64,000 nt of DNA from Chryseobacterium gleum (GTDB lineage: Bacteria > Bacteroidota > Bacteroidia > Flavobacteriales_D > Crocinitomicaceae): positions 1-64,000 of the forward strand of contig CAMDFN010000002.1 in assembly GCA_945897565.1 (NCBI GenBank), in the 5' to 3' direction. The translations under genes were made by a program, and so were the position numbers. Each line of letters starts with the position of its first letter. Position 1 is the first letter of the stretch. The notes under the pieces are model-generated. The model searched no databases. It was not told where the DNA came from and saw only the letters and a program-made list of their open reading frames with translations. This document shows, in pieces, positions 10,001-17,415 of this stretch.

Positions 10001-10969
10001 ATTGGAACGGATCACGATAACAGCAAAAGAACCGTAGCCAATGAGCAACATGACCAAGCCCATCATGGCGTTATAGAGAATGGTTTTGCCGCCGCGGTGT
10101 GCGTAGCGCACAATATAAAGACAAGCTGCGATGAGTGCTACAAAAAAGAAAATGGTACCGCTGTAAAACGGCAAGCCAAGGCTATTGACAAATGAAACCT
10201 CAAAGCTAGAGGCCATGGCGATGCTGCCTGGGATAACAGCTTCTTGGATAAAGCCGAGTGCAACTATGGAAATCAGGCCAGTTAAAAGGAGGCCTTTTAT
10301 ACTTATTTCTTCTTTTGTGCGGAAGTAGATCATGTAGCCAATTGCCGGTACAACTAGGATACCAAGTAAGTGAACACCAATGGCGAGACCCAACATGAAG
10401 AAAATCAATAAAAGCCAACGATTTGGGCGCAGATCAGAAAGTTTAGAACCGTGTTGAATGGCCTCCATTTCTTCGTCCCATTTGAGAATAGCCCAAAAAA
10501 TGACTGCTGTAAATAGAGATGCCATGGCATAAACCTCGCCTTCAACTGCCGAAAACCAAAAGGAATCTGAGAAAGTATAGGCCAATGAACCAACAGCTGC
10601 TGCGCTAAAAATGGCAATTTGGGTACCACCTGAAAGGTCATCACCTTGCTTCAAAACGATTTTTTTGATTAAAAGTGTCAGTGACCAAAACATAAATAAG
10701 ATAGTCAAAGAACTAGAAATAGCAGAAAGTGCATTGATGTAAACTGCTACATTTTCCGGTGCGGCAAAAAATGAGAAGAGGCGACCTAAAACCATAAAGA
10801 GCGGCGCGCCCGGTGGGTGACCTACTTCTAATTTATAGGCCGCTGTGATGTATTCTCCACAGTCCCAGAGACTTGCGGTAGATTCGATGGTCATGAGGTA
10901 AACAACCGAGGCGATTGCAAAAATGAGCCAACCAAGGTATGAGTTCCATTTTGAGTATGTCATGAGCAC
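7043..10969 (-). CDS. DUF2723-family membrane glycosyltransferase (GT-C fold, protein O-mannosyltransferase-like)
   Basis: A 1308-residue polytopic protein. The N-terminal 40-75 region has the DUF2723 signature: a WDCGEYI segment followed by GHPPGAPLF, corresponding to the acidic catalytic loop of GT-C transferases. About a dozen membrane helices follow in two groups (to about residue 330, and again about 560-680). A long extracytoplasmic region ends in helical repeats resembling TPRs and a proline-rich tail (PPPAPPAPP). The family is widespread in Bacteroidota and is thought to glycosylate exported proteins or lipids from a polyprenyl-linked sugar; the acceptor here is unknown. First gene of the four-gene minus-strand operon. 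Confidence 0.88.
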   Translation of the reverse strand: MLMTYSKWNSYLGWLIFAIASVVYLMTIESTASLWDCGEYITAAYKLEVGHPPGAPLFMVLGRLFSFFAAPENVAVYINALSAISSSLTILFMFWSLTLLIKKIVLKQGDDLSGGTQIAIFSAAAVGSLAYTFSDSFWFSAVEGEVYAMASLFTAVIFWAILKWDEEMEAIQHGSKLSDLRPNRWLLLIFFMLGLAIGVHLLGILVVPAIGYMIYFRTKEEISIKGLLLTGLISIVALGFIQEAVIPGSIAMASSFEVSFVNSLGLPFYSGTIFFFVALIAACLYIVRYAHRGGKTILYNAMMGLVMLLIGYGSFAVIVIRSNANTPLDENDPENLVTLHSYLKREQYGSAPILFGPYWNSFRNGEEMTEDGPKILDRSSWKDLSAYFLRRFVVIENDVEVKAFASETEATAWVKANKGAYSIEEKYYESNASIREGAVATYAQTTFFPRMYNGEGSGASLHRQLYAKWSGYNENDGASTEIGRDGKRLPTFGENLTYFFRYQVNFMYLRYFMWNFAGRQNDLQGHGDNMHGNWLSGISFLDEARLGSQEHAPYYTQENPARNTYFMLPLILALLGLIFHYRKMPKDAFILTLAFLFTGLAIVVYLNQKPYEPRERDYAYAGSFYFFAMWIGIGVYAIFDLLKKYLKESKVRAGIATAVGLIVPVMMGSQNWDDHDRSGKTSARDLAHNYLESCGKNGILFTNGDNDTFPLWYLQEVEGKRTDVRVCNLSLMGTDWYTNQMKLKTYASDPLPIKFREDQILMYAGNTDQVYFMPLLQLFSQNLSDTIIKKVLDLRLKHNPSEAKMAAGYFDQRAQVIFADVIAKTPEVELLKTQIASTDSTNMIAATIDKYQKVFQLFEAARNNQVEFKNNSGQDLQELLEQFERIWSAVDFTDAMAFVRDDANMITDEQNKFSFFPSSKFALKVNRQNALASGVLSSKTKATNIADEIIFEFDPERNQALPRDEVMMMDVVANNDWKRGIYFSSNRGSSFSIALLSAGYIKQVGMAYALTPAKKEPALMDVDQMEKNMLVTYIFGDMANPNVLTDYYARRHTIQYRANFLLLAEQLFALGRKNEAVKVLDRAMQIMPEETVMDYGDINPVDPFCSLNLNKPHNQFLFQGQDIRPLNAGILHEFVQLYYALGQGKKAEALGQKLLDNYKTVIAYFEHSDIEMAGNEENAEDLIAVADALIKMRTTAKQQIVAGLKSTSFSRELDRTVQILYKKVLPRIYSGLDALASENGEAGDGLYSNRLANLQLYMGGLAEHHGLVKAPVVNRTTAPPPAPPAPPANIDVNALGTPGQGDTNRMMQ

Positions 10970-11036
10970 AATTTAAATAGTAAATAAGTAGTTGCGAATT
11001 TAAGAATAATCGGGCTAAAAATATTTTCTCGAGCTA

Positions 11037-11067
11037 TTTGCCGAGAAGAAAAAACTTCTTAACTTTG
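11037..11067 (+). promoter_or_regulatory. Promoter of tRNA-Gln, exact Bacteroidota consensus
   Basis: TTTG at 11037-11040, a 19-base spacer, then TAACTTTG at 11060-11067. This matches the -33 (TTTG) and -7 (TAnnTTTG) boxes of the Bacteroidota housekeeping sigma factor. It lies 27 bases before the mature tRNA, leaving a short 5' leader to be removed by RNase P. Confidence 0.75.
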
Positions 11068-11094
11068 CACTCGCGTTGAAAGATGCATTTTTAT

Positions 11095-11167
11095 TGGCCC
11101 ATGGTGTAACTGGCAACACGTCTGATTTTGGTTCAGAAGAGTCTAGGTTCGAGCCCTAGTGGGCCAA
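11095..11167 (+). tRNA. tRNA-Gln (anticodon TTG)
   Basis: A 73-base cloverleaf. The acceptor stem TGGCCCA pairs with TGGGCCA over seven base pairs, followed by discriminator A. The anticodon arm is TCTGA/TCAGA with loop TTTTGGT, giving anticodon TTG, which reads CAA/CAG glutamine. The T arm contains GGTTCGAGCC. CCA is not encoded and must be added after transcription. The gene has its own promoter and its own terminator. Confidence 0.97.
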
Positions 11168-11170
11168 CAG

Positions 11171-11198
11171 AAAAAGCCTCCGTTTGGGGGCTTTTTTT
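11171..11198 (+). terminator. Intrinsic terminator of tRNA-Gln
   Basis: AAAAAGCC followed by CC and GG arms around a GTTT loop, then GGCTTTTTTT: a GC-rich hairpin with a U run, starting three bases after the tRNA discriminator. The TTTG in the loop (11183-11186) also serves as the candidate -33 box of the thiL promoter. Confidence 0.85.
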
Positions 11199-11214
11199 AT
11201 ATGCAATAACTTTG
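11183..11214 (+). promoter_or_regulatory. Promoter of thiL, overlapping the tRNA terminator
   Basis: TTTG at 11183-11186, a 20-base spacer, then TAACTTTG at 11207-11214, an exact match to the Bacteroidota consensus. The -7 box ends 17 bases before the chosen thiL ATG. The upstream box lies inside the terminator hairpin loop, so the same DNA ends one transcript and starts the next. Confidence 0.7.
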
Positions 11215-11231
11215 AAAAAAAAGCATTGACC

Positions 11232-12266
11232 ATGTCCGATACCCGCACTGAGCTTTCCGATTTAGGTGAATTTGGCCTCATCGAATTACTGACCAAAGAT
11301 TTTCAGAACCAACATCCCGAGACCCTTTTAGGCGTTGGAGACGACGCCGCGGTTATTGACTGTGGCAACGGACAATGTCAGGTGGTGAGCACCGATCTTT
11401 TGGTAGAGGGGGTCCATTTTGACCTCACCTACATGCCCTTGAAGCATTTAGGTTACAAAGCGGTAGCTGTCAACGCATCAGATATTTGCGCCATGAATGC
11501 AACGCCAAAGCAAATTACAGTCGGGTTGGCGGTATCTAATCGCTTTTCAGTTGAAGCGCTCGAAGAACTGTACGCAGGTATCAAAACTGCTTGTGCAGAC
11601 TACAACATAGACCTCATCGGTGGCGACACCACTTCCTCTCAAAGTGGGCTCATGATCAGTATCACAGCGATTGGTACGGCAGCTCAAGAAGCCTTGTGTT
11701 ATCGTTCAGGCGCTAAAGAATACGATTTGCTAGTGGTTTCCGGTGACTTAGGGGGTGCTTACGTAGGCTTGCAGGTTTTGGAGCGCGAAAAAGAAGTATT
11801 CAAAACCAACCCAAATATCCAGCCCGATCTAGACGGCCACGACTACATTCTGCAGCGCCAACTCAAACCTCAAGCGCGCCTAGACGTGATCCGATTTTTG
11901 AAAGATCTTGGTGTCAGACCGACCTCAATGATCGATATTTCTGATGGTTTGGCCAGTGAGGTGTTGCATTTGTGCAAGGCCAGTCAAGTAGGATGCCATG
12001 TCTATGACGAAAAACTACCCATTGATGCCAAAACATCTATGGTAGCTATTGATTTCAATCTTGACCCGAGTATGTGTGCCTTAAATGGCGGTGAAGATTA
12101 TGAGTTGCTCTTTACCATTGATCAGAAAGATGTAGAACTCATCCAGACGAATCCTAATTTTACCATTATCGGGCATATCACAAACGCTGCAGATGGCACT
12201 TATTATATCGATAGAGTTGGATCGGCAATCACCTTGCGCGCACAGGGCTGGAAACAATTTGATTGA
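11232..12266 (+). CDS. thiL: Thiamine-monophosphate kinase
   Basis: Phosphorylates thiamine monophosphate to the active cofactor thiamine diphosphate with ATP, in the cytosol. At 344 residues it is close to the family norm. The AIRS-type N-terminal domain has the GVGDDAAVI nucleotide/metal segment near residue 35, a STDLLVEGVHFD segment, an IGGDTT segment and DISDGLASE in the C-terminal domain. The start at 11232 is preferred over an in-frame ATG at 11184, because the latter lies inside the terminator and upstream of the promoter's likely start point. No other thiamine genes are nearby. Confidence 0.93.
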   Translation: MSDTRTELSDLGEFGLIELLTKDFQNQHPETLLGVGDDAAVIDCGNGQCQVVSTDLLVEGVHFDLTYMPLKHLGYKAVAVNASDICAMNATPKQITVGLAVSNRFSVEALEELYAGIKTACADYNIDLIGGDTTSSQSGLMISITAIGTAAQEALCYRSGAKEYDLLVVSGDLGGAYVGLQVLEREKEVFKTNPNIQPDLDGHDYILQRQLKPQARLDVIRFLKDLGVRPTSMIDISDGLASEVLHLCKASQVGCHVYDEKLPIDAKTSMVAIDFNLDPSMCALNGGEDYELLFTIDQKDVELIQTNPNFTIIGHITNAADGTYYIDRVGSAITLRAQGWKQFD

Positions 12267-12284
12267 TTTACTATTGCGCGGTAT

Positions 12285-12653
12285 TTAGTCGATGCGCGGC
12301 AGGTTGATTTGGTCTTTGTGAACGATAGTGAGCGGATAACGACCGCGAATGCGCTCTACTAATTCTTCCGCTTCTTTCTGCGTTCTAAAATCGCCAACCA
12401 TCAGGTTAAAGTTAGGTGCCTCGAAGCGCACATAGGTATCGATTTTTGGGTATTCGCTCACAAACTGTGCCCGCGATTGGTCAATGATGTTTTTGTCTGA
12501 GTCAAAACAGAGCTGAACGCGATAACCCGGCATGATCTTATTGTTTCTCGCAGCCACCTTTTGCTCGATACGCGGGTCTGCAATCAGTTGTATTTGTGCC
12601 TGTAAATTGCTGTAAAATAAGCTGATAAAAACGATGGAGCGTATGCCTTTCAT
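12285..12653 (-). CDS. SPOR-domain periplasmic protein
   Basis: A 122-residue exported protein when started at 12653: MKGIRSIVFISLF then a short hydrophobic stretch and an LQAQ cleavage site give a clear signal peptide, which an upstream in-frame ATG at 12707 would hide. The C-terminal half (residues about 40-115) has the SPOR pattern: a strand YRVQLCFD, a helix, then FNLMVGDFRTQKEAEELVERI. SPOR domains bind denuded glycan strands of peptidoglycan, often at the division site. It converges with thiL, whose stop is 18 bases away. The exact role is unknown. Confidence 0.82.
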   Translation of the reverse strand: MKGIRSIVFISLFYSNLQAQIQLIADPRIEQKVAARNNKIMPGYRVQLCFDSDKNIIDQSRAQFVSEYPKIDTYVRFEAPNFNLMVGDFRTQKEAEELVERIRGRYPLTIVHKDQINLPRID

Positions 12654-12658
12654 GCCTG

Positions 12659-12690
12659 CAAAGTAAGAGAGAAAATCCGGCAATTCAAAA
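12659..12690 (-). promoter_or_regulatory. Candidate promoter of the SPOR gene, very close to the start codon
   Basis: On the minus strand TTTTG (12690-12686), a 19-base spacer, then TTACTTTG (12666-12659), one base off the -7 consensus. Only five bases separate the box from the ATG at 12653, which would give an mRNA with little or no leader. Confidence 0.45.
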
Positions 12691-12770
12691 TCCTTATTTA
12701 GATTCATTTTAAATTAGCATTTGCAACTTAATTTTTGTCATCAAAATGTCATATACTGCCTTGTTTGCTT

Positions 12771-12778
12771 TAATTTTG
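12771..12778 (+). promoter_or_regulatory. Candidate -7 box for the act-cox operon
   Basis: TAATTTTG matches TAnnTTTG and lies 59 bases before the actA ATG. I see no convincing TTG at the -33 distance, so this is a weak call. Confidence 0.35.
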
Positions 12779-12837
12779 CTGCCGATAAAAAGCGGTCTTT
12801 CCGCCCAATTTTAAAGAGTGAATTAGTAATTTTTTAC

Positions 12838-14184
12838 ATGGAAATATCTAACATTCAGTCGCTTAAGCGCATCAAATCTTTGGCTTTTGCCGCACTAATT
12901 TTCAGCTTTGCTGTTTTCTCAAATTTTGCTTCTGCGCAAGGGGAAGGTCTTTTTAAAGCCAAATGTGCCACTTGTCACATGACCCACAAAAACTCTACCG
13001 GGCCAAAATTATCCGGTGCTAAAGCCAAGTGGGCTGCCGGCGGCGCCAAAGAAGGGAGTATCTACCAATGGGTAAACAACTGGCAAACTGCAGCTGCCAA
13101 CGATCCATATGCTGCTGAGGTATCTAAGTGGTCGCCAACCGCAATGTCTGCCTTCCCAGACCTGAAAAAAGAAGACATCGACGCTATCCTCGACTGGGTA
13201 GACGCACAACCAGATCCTGCTGCAGGTGGAGGCGCTACTGCAGGTGGTGCAGGTGGTGCTGCGGGTGCACTAACCACCATGCCAGTTGCAGAAGAGTCCA
13301 ATTCTTGGATTTGGCTCATCATGGGCATCATTTTTGTTGTCATCATAATGGCTGTTGGCGGCGTGCGTCGTCAGCTCAAAATCGCCACTTCTGACGACGA
13401 AGCCGAAGCAGAAAAAATGACCTACGGCGAAGAACTTCGCGCCTTGGCATGGAAATACCGCTTACAAGTGGGTTTAACCACTCTAGTGGTGGTCATTTCT
13501 GTCATTGTGGCTTTGTTCCAGTCTTTGTACTCTATCAACATCATGGAGGGTTACCAACCTTCGCAGCCAATCGTATTCCCACACAGCCAACACGCTGGTA
13601 TCAACGGCATCGACTGTAAATATTGTCACAACACCGTCAGCAAATCCAAATCTGCAAGCATTCCTTCAGTGAACGTTTGTATGAACTGTCACAAACAAAT
13701 CGACGGAGAAGGCAAGCCTTATCAAGCCCAAATCAAGAAAATTTATGCTGCAGCAGGTTGGGACAAAGTAGGCATGAAATATACCGGCAAAACCAAGCCA
13801 ATCGTTTGGAATAAAGTACATGTCTTGCCAGAACACGTTTACTTTAACCACTCTCAGCACGTTGTTGTTGGAGGTCTAGACTGTAAGCAGTGCCACGGCG
13901 ACATGACCCAACAAGTCGAGGCTGTTAAAGTTCAGCCAGTAGAAGAACTCAACAAAATTGAAGGCAATATCAAACTCTCGCGCAAAACCCTTACAATGGG
14001 CTGGTGTATTGAGTGTCACGGCAAAAAAGACGTCGCAATTGGCAACGGTAAAAATGCTTACTACGATGAAATCCACCGTCGCCTCAAAAAAGACCCTAAA
14101 CTTTACGCACAATACCTCAATGACGACGGTAAAGTAACTGTCAAAGAACTTGGCGGTTGGGAATGTGCAAAATGCCACTATTAA
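12838..14184 (+). CDS. actA: Alternative complex III subunit A: multiheme cytochrome c fused to an N-terminal monoheme domain
   Basis: A 448-residue periplasmic, membrane-anchored electron carrier of the quinol:cytochrome c oxidoreductase (ACIII). A signal peptide ends near residue 34 (ASAQ). A class I-type heme site CATCH (Cys43-His47) follows, then a Gly/Ala-rich linker, a membrane helix near residues 155-175 and another near 205-227. The C-terminal part holds five CXXCH motifs: CKYCH, CMNCH, CKQCH, CIECH and CAKCH. Classical ActA is pentaheme, so this is the fused hexaheme form. The ATG at 12838 is chosen because it puts the signal peptide at the N-terminus. First of eight genes in one operon. 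Confidence 0.92.
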   Translation: MEISNIQSLKRIKSLAFAALIFSFAVFSNFASAQGEGLFKAKCATCHMTHKNSTGPKLSGAKAKWAAGGAKEGSIYQWVNNWQTAAANDPYAAEVSKWSPTAMSAFPDLKKEDIDAILDWVDAQPDPAAGGGATAGGAGGAAGALTTMPVAEESNSWIWLIMGIIFVVIIMAVGGVRRQLKIATSDDEAEAEKMTYGEELRALAWKYRLQVGLTTLVVVISVIVALFQSLYSINIMEGYQPSQPIVFPHSQHAGINGIDCKYCHNTVSKSKSASIPSVNVCMNCHKQIDGEGKPYQAQIKKIYAAAGWDKVGMKYTGKTKPIVWNKVHVLPEHVYFNHSQHVVVGGLDCKQCHGDMTQQVEAVKVQPVEELNKIEGNIKLSRKTLTMGWCIECHGKKDVAIGNGKNAYYDEIHRRLKKDPKLYAQYLNDDGKVTVKELGGWECAKCHY

Positions 14185-14217
14185 TTAAGTAATAACCATA
14201 CTTGTCGAAATAAGACC

Positions 14218-17200
14218 ATGGAAATGTCAAAAAAATATTGGAAAGGTATTGACGAACTCAAGCAAACTCCTGAGTTCATCAAGCACAAAGATCAAGAATT
14301 TCCAAACCAACAGAACGTTGAAGATTTCTTAGCTGATGAAAATCTTGCTGAGTCTTCTACAGCACGTCGCGACTTCTTGAAATTTCTTGGCTTCTCTGTT
14401 GCAGCTGCTACCTTAGCAGCTTGTGAGGCGCCCGTAACTAAAGTTGTTCCTTATGTTGTGAAGCCAGAAAACGTAACTCCTGGTATGCCAACTTGGTATG
14501 CAAGTACTTACTATGACGGTGCTTCTTATGCAAGCATCATGGTCAAGACGCGTGAAGGCCGACCAATTTTCATCAAAGGCAACAAAGATTTTGGTTTTAC
14601 CAAAGGCGGAACCAATCCACAAATTATTGCATCTGTTTTAGGTCTTTACGATTCAGCTCGTTTGGCACAGCCTTTATATAAAGGTTCCAAAACCACTTGG
14701 GACGGCGTCGATAATGGCATCAAAGAGGCTATCAAGTACGCTGGTAAGGTTACCTTACTTTCCAATACAGTGATTTCACCATCTATCAAGCGTGCAATCG
14801 CCGAGATGGCAACTGTATTGAATGGTGAAGGCGGTTCTAAATTTGAACACATCCAATACGATGCCATTTCTTACGCAGGTTTGCGTGAGGCCAACCTCCT
14901 CAACTTCGGAGCGCGCATCATTCCAAGCTACGACTTCTCTAAAGCCAAAACAATTGTCAGCATCGGTGCCGATTTCTTGAGCACATGGTTGTTGCCAACA
15001 GAATTTGCGGTGCAATACGGCAAAACCCGCAACCCAGAAGCGGAGTGGATGTCTAAGCATTTCCAATTTGAGTCGATACTTTCTGTTACCGGATCAAACG
15101 CAGATGTGCGCAGCATGATCAAACCTTCAGAAGAAGCAGAGGTCCTTTCTTACATGATCAAAGCATACCAAGGAAAAGCCGTAAAAGGCGGATCCTGGAA
15201 AGCAGCCGCTGACAAAGCCGTTGCAGCCCTTAAAAAATCAAAAAAATCATCGTTAGTTGTTGCCGGATCAAACCATATTGGTGTGCAGCAATTGGCAAAT
15301 GAACTCAATAACCTTCTTGGTGCATACGGTTCTACAATTGACCTCTCAAATACAATCAACTTACATCAATCCGAAGACGCAAAAGCACTTCAACTTGCAG
15401 CTAATGTAGCAGCAGGTAAAGGTCCTGAGGTCCTGATCATGATGGGTGTCAATCCAGTATACAGCATGCCTAATGGCGCTGCTTTTGCAAAAGGCTTGAA
15501 ATCAATCAAAACTTCAATTGCTATTTCTTCTTTCGAAGACGAAACCGCTAGCCACTGTACTTATGTTTGCCCGGATCACCACCAATTGGAAAATTGGACA
15601 GATCACATGGCGAAGTCAAACGAATACGCAGTTGGGCAACCAACTATTCGTCCTTTGCACAATACAGCAAGTGCCTTAGAATCACTTTTAGTTTGGAATG
15701 GTAGCGCAGCGCGCGGTGGTCAAGACTCCGCAGTGGCTTACGACTACATCAAGGCTACTTTTGCAGCCATGAACCCAACTGGCGACTTCAACTACCTTAC
15801 ACACAACAGCTGCATTGCTCTATCTAGTGCACCCGCTGCTCTTGCTTTTAGCGCTGCACCGGTCAAAGATTTACCAAAATCTGCCGATACAGAAGTTGTA
15901 TTCTATCAGAAAGCAGCCATCGGAAACGGCGACTTCGCCAACAACCCTTGGTTGCAAGAAATGCCAGATCCAGTTACTAAAGTAACCTGGGACAACTACA
16001 TCACCATGAACCCAGTCGAGATGGAAGGCAAATATGCCACTACCTACGACCAAGAACATGGCCTCAATTTAGCTACAGTTTCAGTCAACGGAAAATCAGT
16101 AACACTTCCAGTATATCCATTGCCAGGCCAAGCGCCCAAAACAATTGGTATTGCTTTAGGTTATGGTCGCGGTGCAAATGGCGAGAACATCGGTAAAGCA
16201 GCCTTCCAAACCAAAGAATACGGCGGACACGTTCAAACAGCAGATGGCAAACCAACTCCAATTGGTGCCAATGTATTCGGAATGCTTTCTACCGGAGCAA
16301 CTATGATTTACAGCGCTGCTGCAAAAATTAGTGCTGCAGCAGGTACTTATCCAATTGCAGCCACACAAATTCACCACACGGTAATGGGTCGCGATTCAAT
16401 CGTTCGCGAAACCACACTCTCTATCTTTAAAAACAAAGAAAGAGAGGCTTTCAACGCGCCACACATGCTCCAGAAGCTAGACAAGCACGGCAACCACGTA
16501 GAAGCGCCAATGTCTGAGTTTGACCTCTGGGCGGCACACCCTGTAGAGAAAATCGGTCACCGATGGGGGATGTCAGTAGACCTCTCTTCTTGTATCGGTT
16601 GCGGATCCTGCTTGATTGCTTGTCAGTCCGAAAACAACGTCCCTGTTGTAGGTAAAGACGAAGTGCGCCGTGGTCGCGAAATGCACTGGTTGCGCATTGA
16701 CCGCTACTTTGCTTCGGAAGAAGAAGCTGCGGTGGGCACAAAAGCTGACAAAGAAACTTTCAGCTATGACGCTGCTGAGATTCCAGCCTTAAATCCTGCC
16801 GTGATTCACATGCCTTTGATGTGTCACCACTGTAACCACGCACCTTGCGAGACTGTTTGTCCGGTAGCTGCAACTACGCACTCCAACGAAGGTCTCAATC
16901 AAATGACATACAATCGTTGTATTGGTACGCGTTATTGTGCCAACAACTGCCCATATAAAGTCCGTCGTTTCAACTGGTTCAATTACCCTTCTTACAAGAA
17001 GTTTACAGAAGTCAATCCAGCACAAGACGACCTCGGCCGTATGGTGCTCAACCCAGACGTTACGGTTCGTACGCGCGGTGTCATGGAAAAATGTTCACTT
17101 TGTGTACAACGCATTCAAGCCACTAAATTGGTTGCCAAGAAAGAAGCGCGCGTAGTTGCCGATGGCGAGTTCGCAACGGCTTGTTCTGATGCTTGCCCAA

Positions 17201-17391
17201 CCAACGCAATCATTGTTGGTGACTGGAACGACCTCAAATCTATCATCCGCGAGAAATCAGAAGGTATTCGTGCCTACCAAGCACTCGAAGAAGTAGGTGT
17301 GAAGCCAAACGTTTGGTATCAAGTTAAGGTGCGCAACGAAGACAACTCATTGCTCGATCATATTCAAGTAGCTGAAAAAGCTCATCATTAA
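14218..17391 (+). CDS. actB: Alternative complex III subunit B, iron-sulfur/molybdopterin-oxidoreductase-like protein
   Basis: A 1057-residue protein on the periplasmic face of ACIII. Near residue 43 a twin-arginine-like ARRDFLKFLG segment is followed by a hydrophobic stretch and a LAAC lipobox, suggesting Tat export and lipid anchoring. Residues about 60-730 resemble the catalytic domain of molybdopterin oxidoreductases; in characterised ACIII this part lacks the molybdenum cofactor. The C-terminal 260 residues are ferredoxin-like, with CIGCGSCLIAC, CHHCNHAPCETVCP, a CIGTRYCANNCP segment, CSLC and CSDACP, enough cysteines for four clusters. It passes electrons from quinol toward the heme subunits. 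Confidence 0.94.
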   Translation: MEMSKKYWKGIDELKQTPEFIKHKDQEFPNQQNVEDFLADENLAESSTARRDFLKFLGFSVAAATLAACEAPVTKVVPYVVKPENVTPGMPTWYASTYYDGASYASIMVKTREGRPIFIKGNKDFGFTKGGTNPQIIASVLGLYDSARLAQPLYKGSKTTWDGVDNGIKEAIKYAGKVTLLSNTVISPSIKRAIAEMATVLNGEGGSKFEHIQYDAISYAGLREANLLNFGARIIPSYDFSKAKTIVSIGADFLSTWLLPTEFAVQYGKTRNPEAEWMSKHFQFESILSVTGSNADVRSMIKPSEEAEVLSYMIKAYQGKAVKGGSWKAAADKAVAALKKSKKSSLVVAGSNHIGVQQLANELNNLLGAYGSTIDLSNTINLHQSEDAKALQLAANVAAGKGPEVLIMMGVNPVYSMPNGAAFAKGLKSIKTSIAISSFEDETASHCTYVCPDHHQLENWTDHMAKSNEYAVGQPTIRPLHNTASALESLLVWNGSAARGGQDSAVAYDYIKATFAAMNPTGDFNYLTHNSCIALSSAPAALAFSAAPVKDLPKSADTEVVFYQKAAIGNGDFANNPWLQEMPDPVTKVTWDNYITMNPVEMEGKYATTYDQEHGLNLATVSVNGKSVTLPVYPLPGQAPKTIGIALGYGRGANGENIGKAAFQTKEYGGHVQTADGKPTPIGANVFGMLSTGATMIYSAAAKISAAAGTYPIAATQIHHTVMGRDSIVRETTLSIFKNKEREAFNAPHMLQKLDKHGNHVEAPMSEFDLWAAHPVEKIGHRWGMSVDLSSCIGCGSCLIACQSENNVPVVGKDEVRRGREMHWLRIDRYFASEEEAAVGTKADKETFSYDAAEIPALNPAVIHMPLMCHHCNHAPCETVCPVAATTHSNEGLNQMTYNRCIGTRYCANNCPYKVRRFNWFNYPSYKKFTEVNPAQDDLGRMVLNPDVTVRTRGVMEKCSLCVQRIQATKLVAKKEARVVADGEFATACSDACPTNAIIVGDWNDLKSIIREKSEGIRAYQALEEVGVKPNVWYQVKVRNEDNSLLDHIQVAEKAHH

Positions 17392-17415
17392 TTATTACTC
17401 AATTAAACTACTGCA

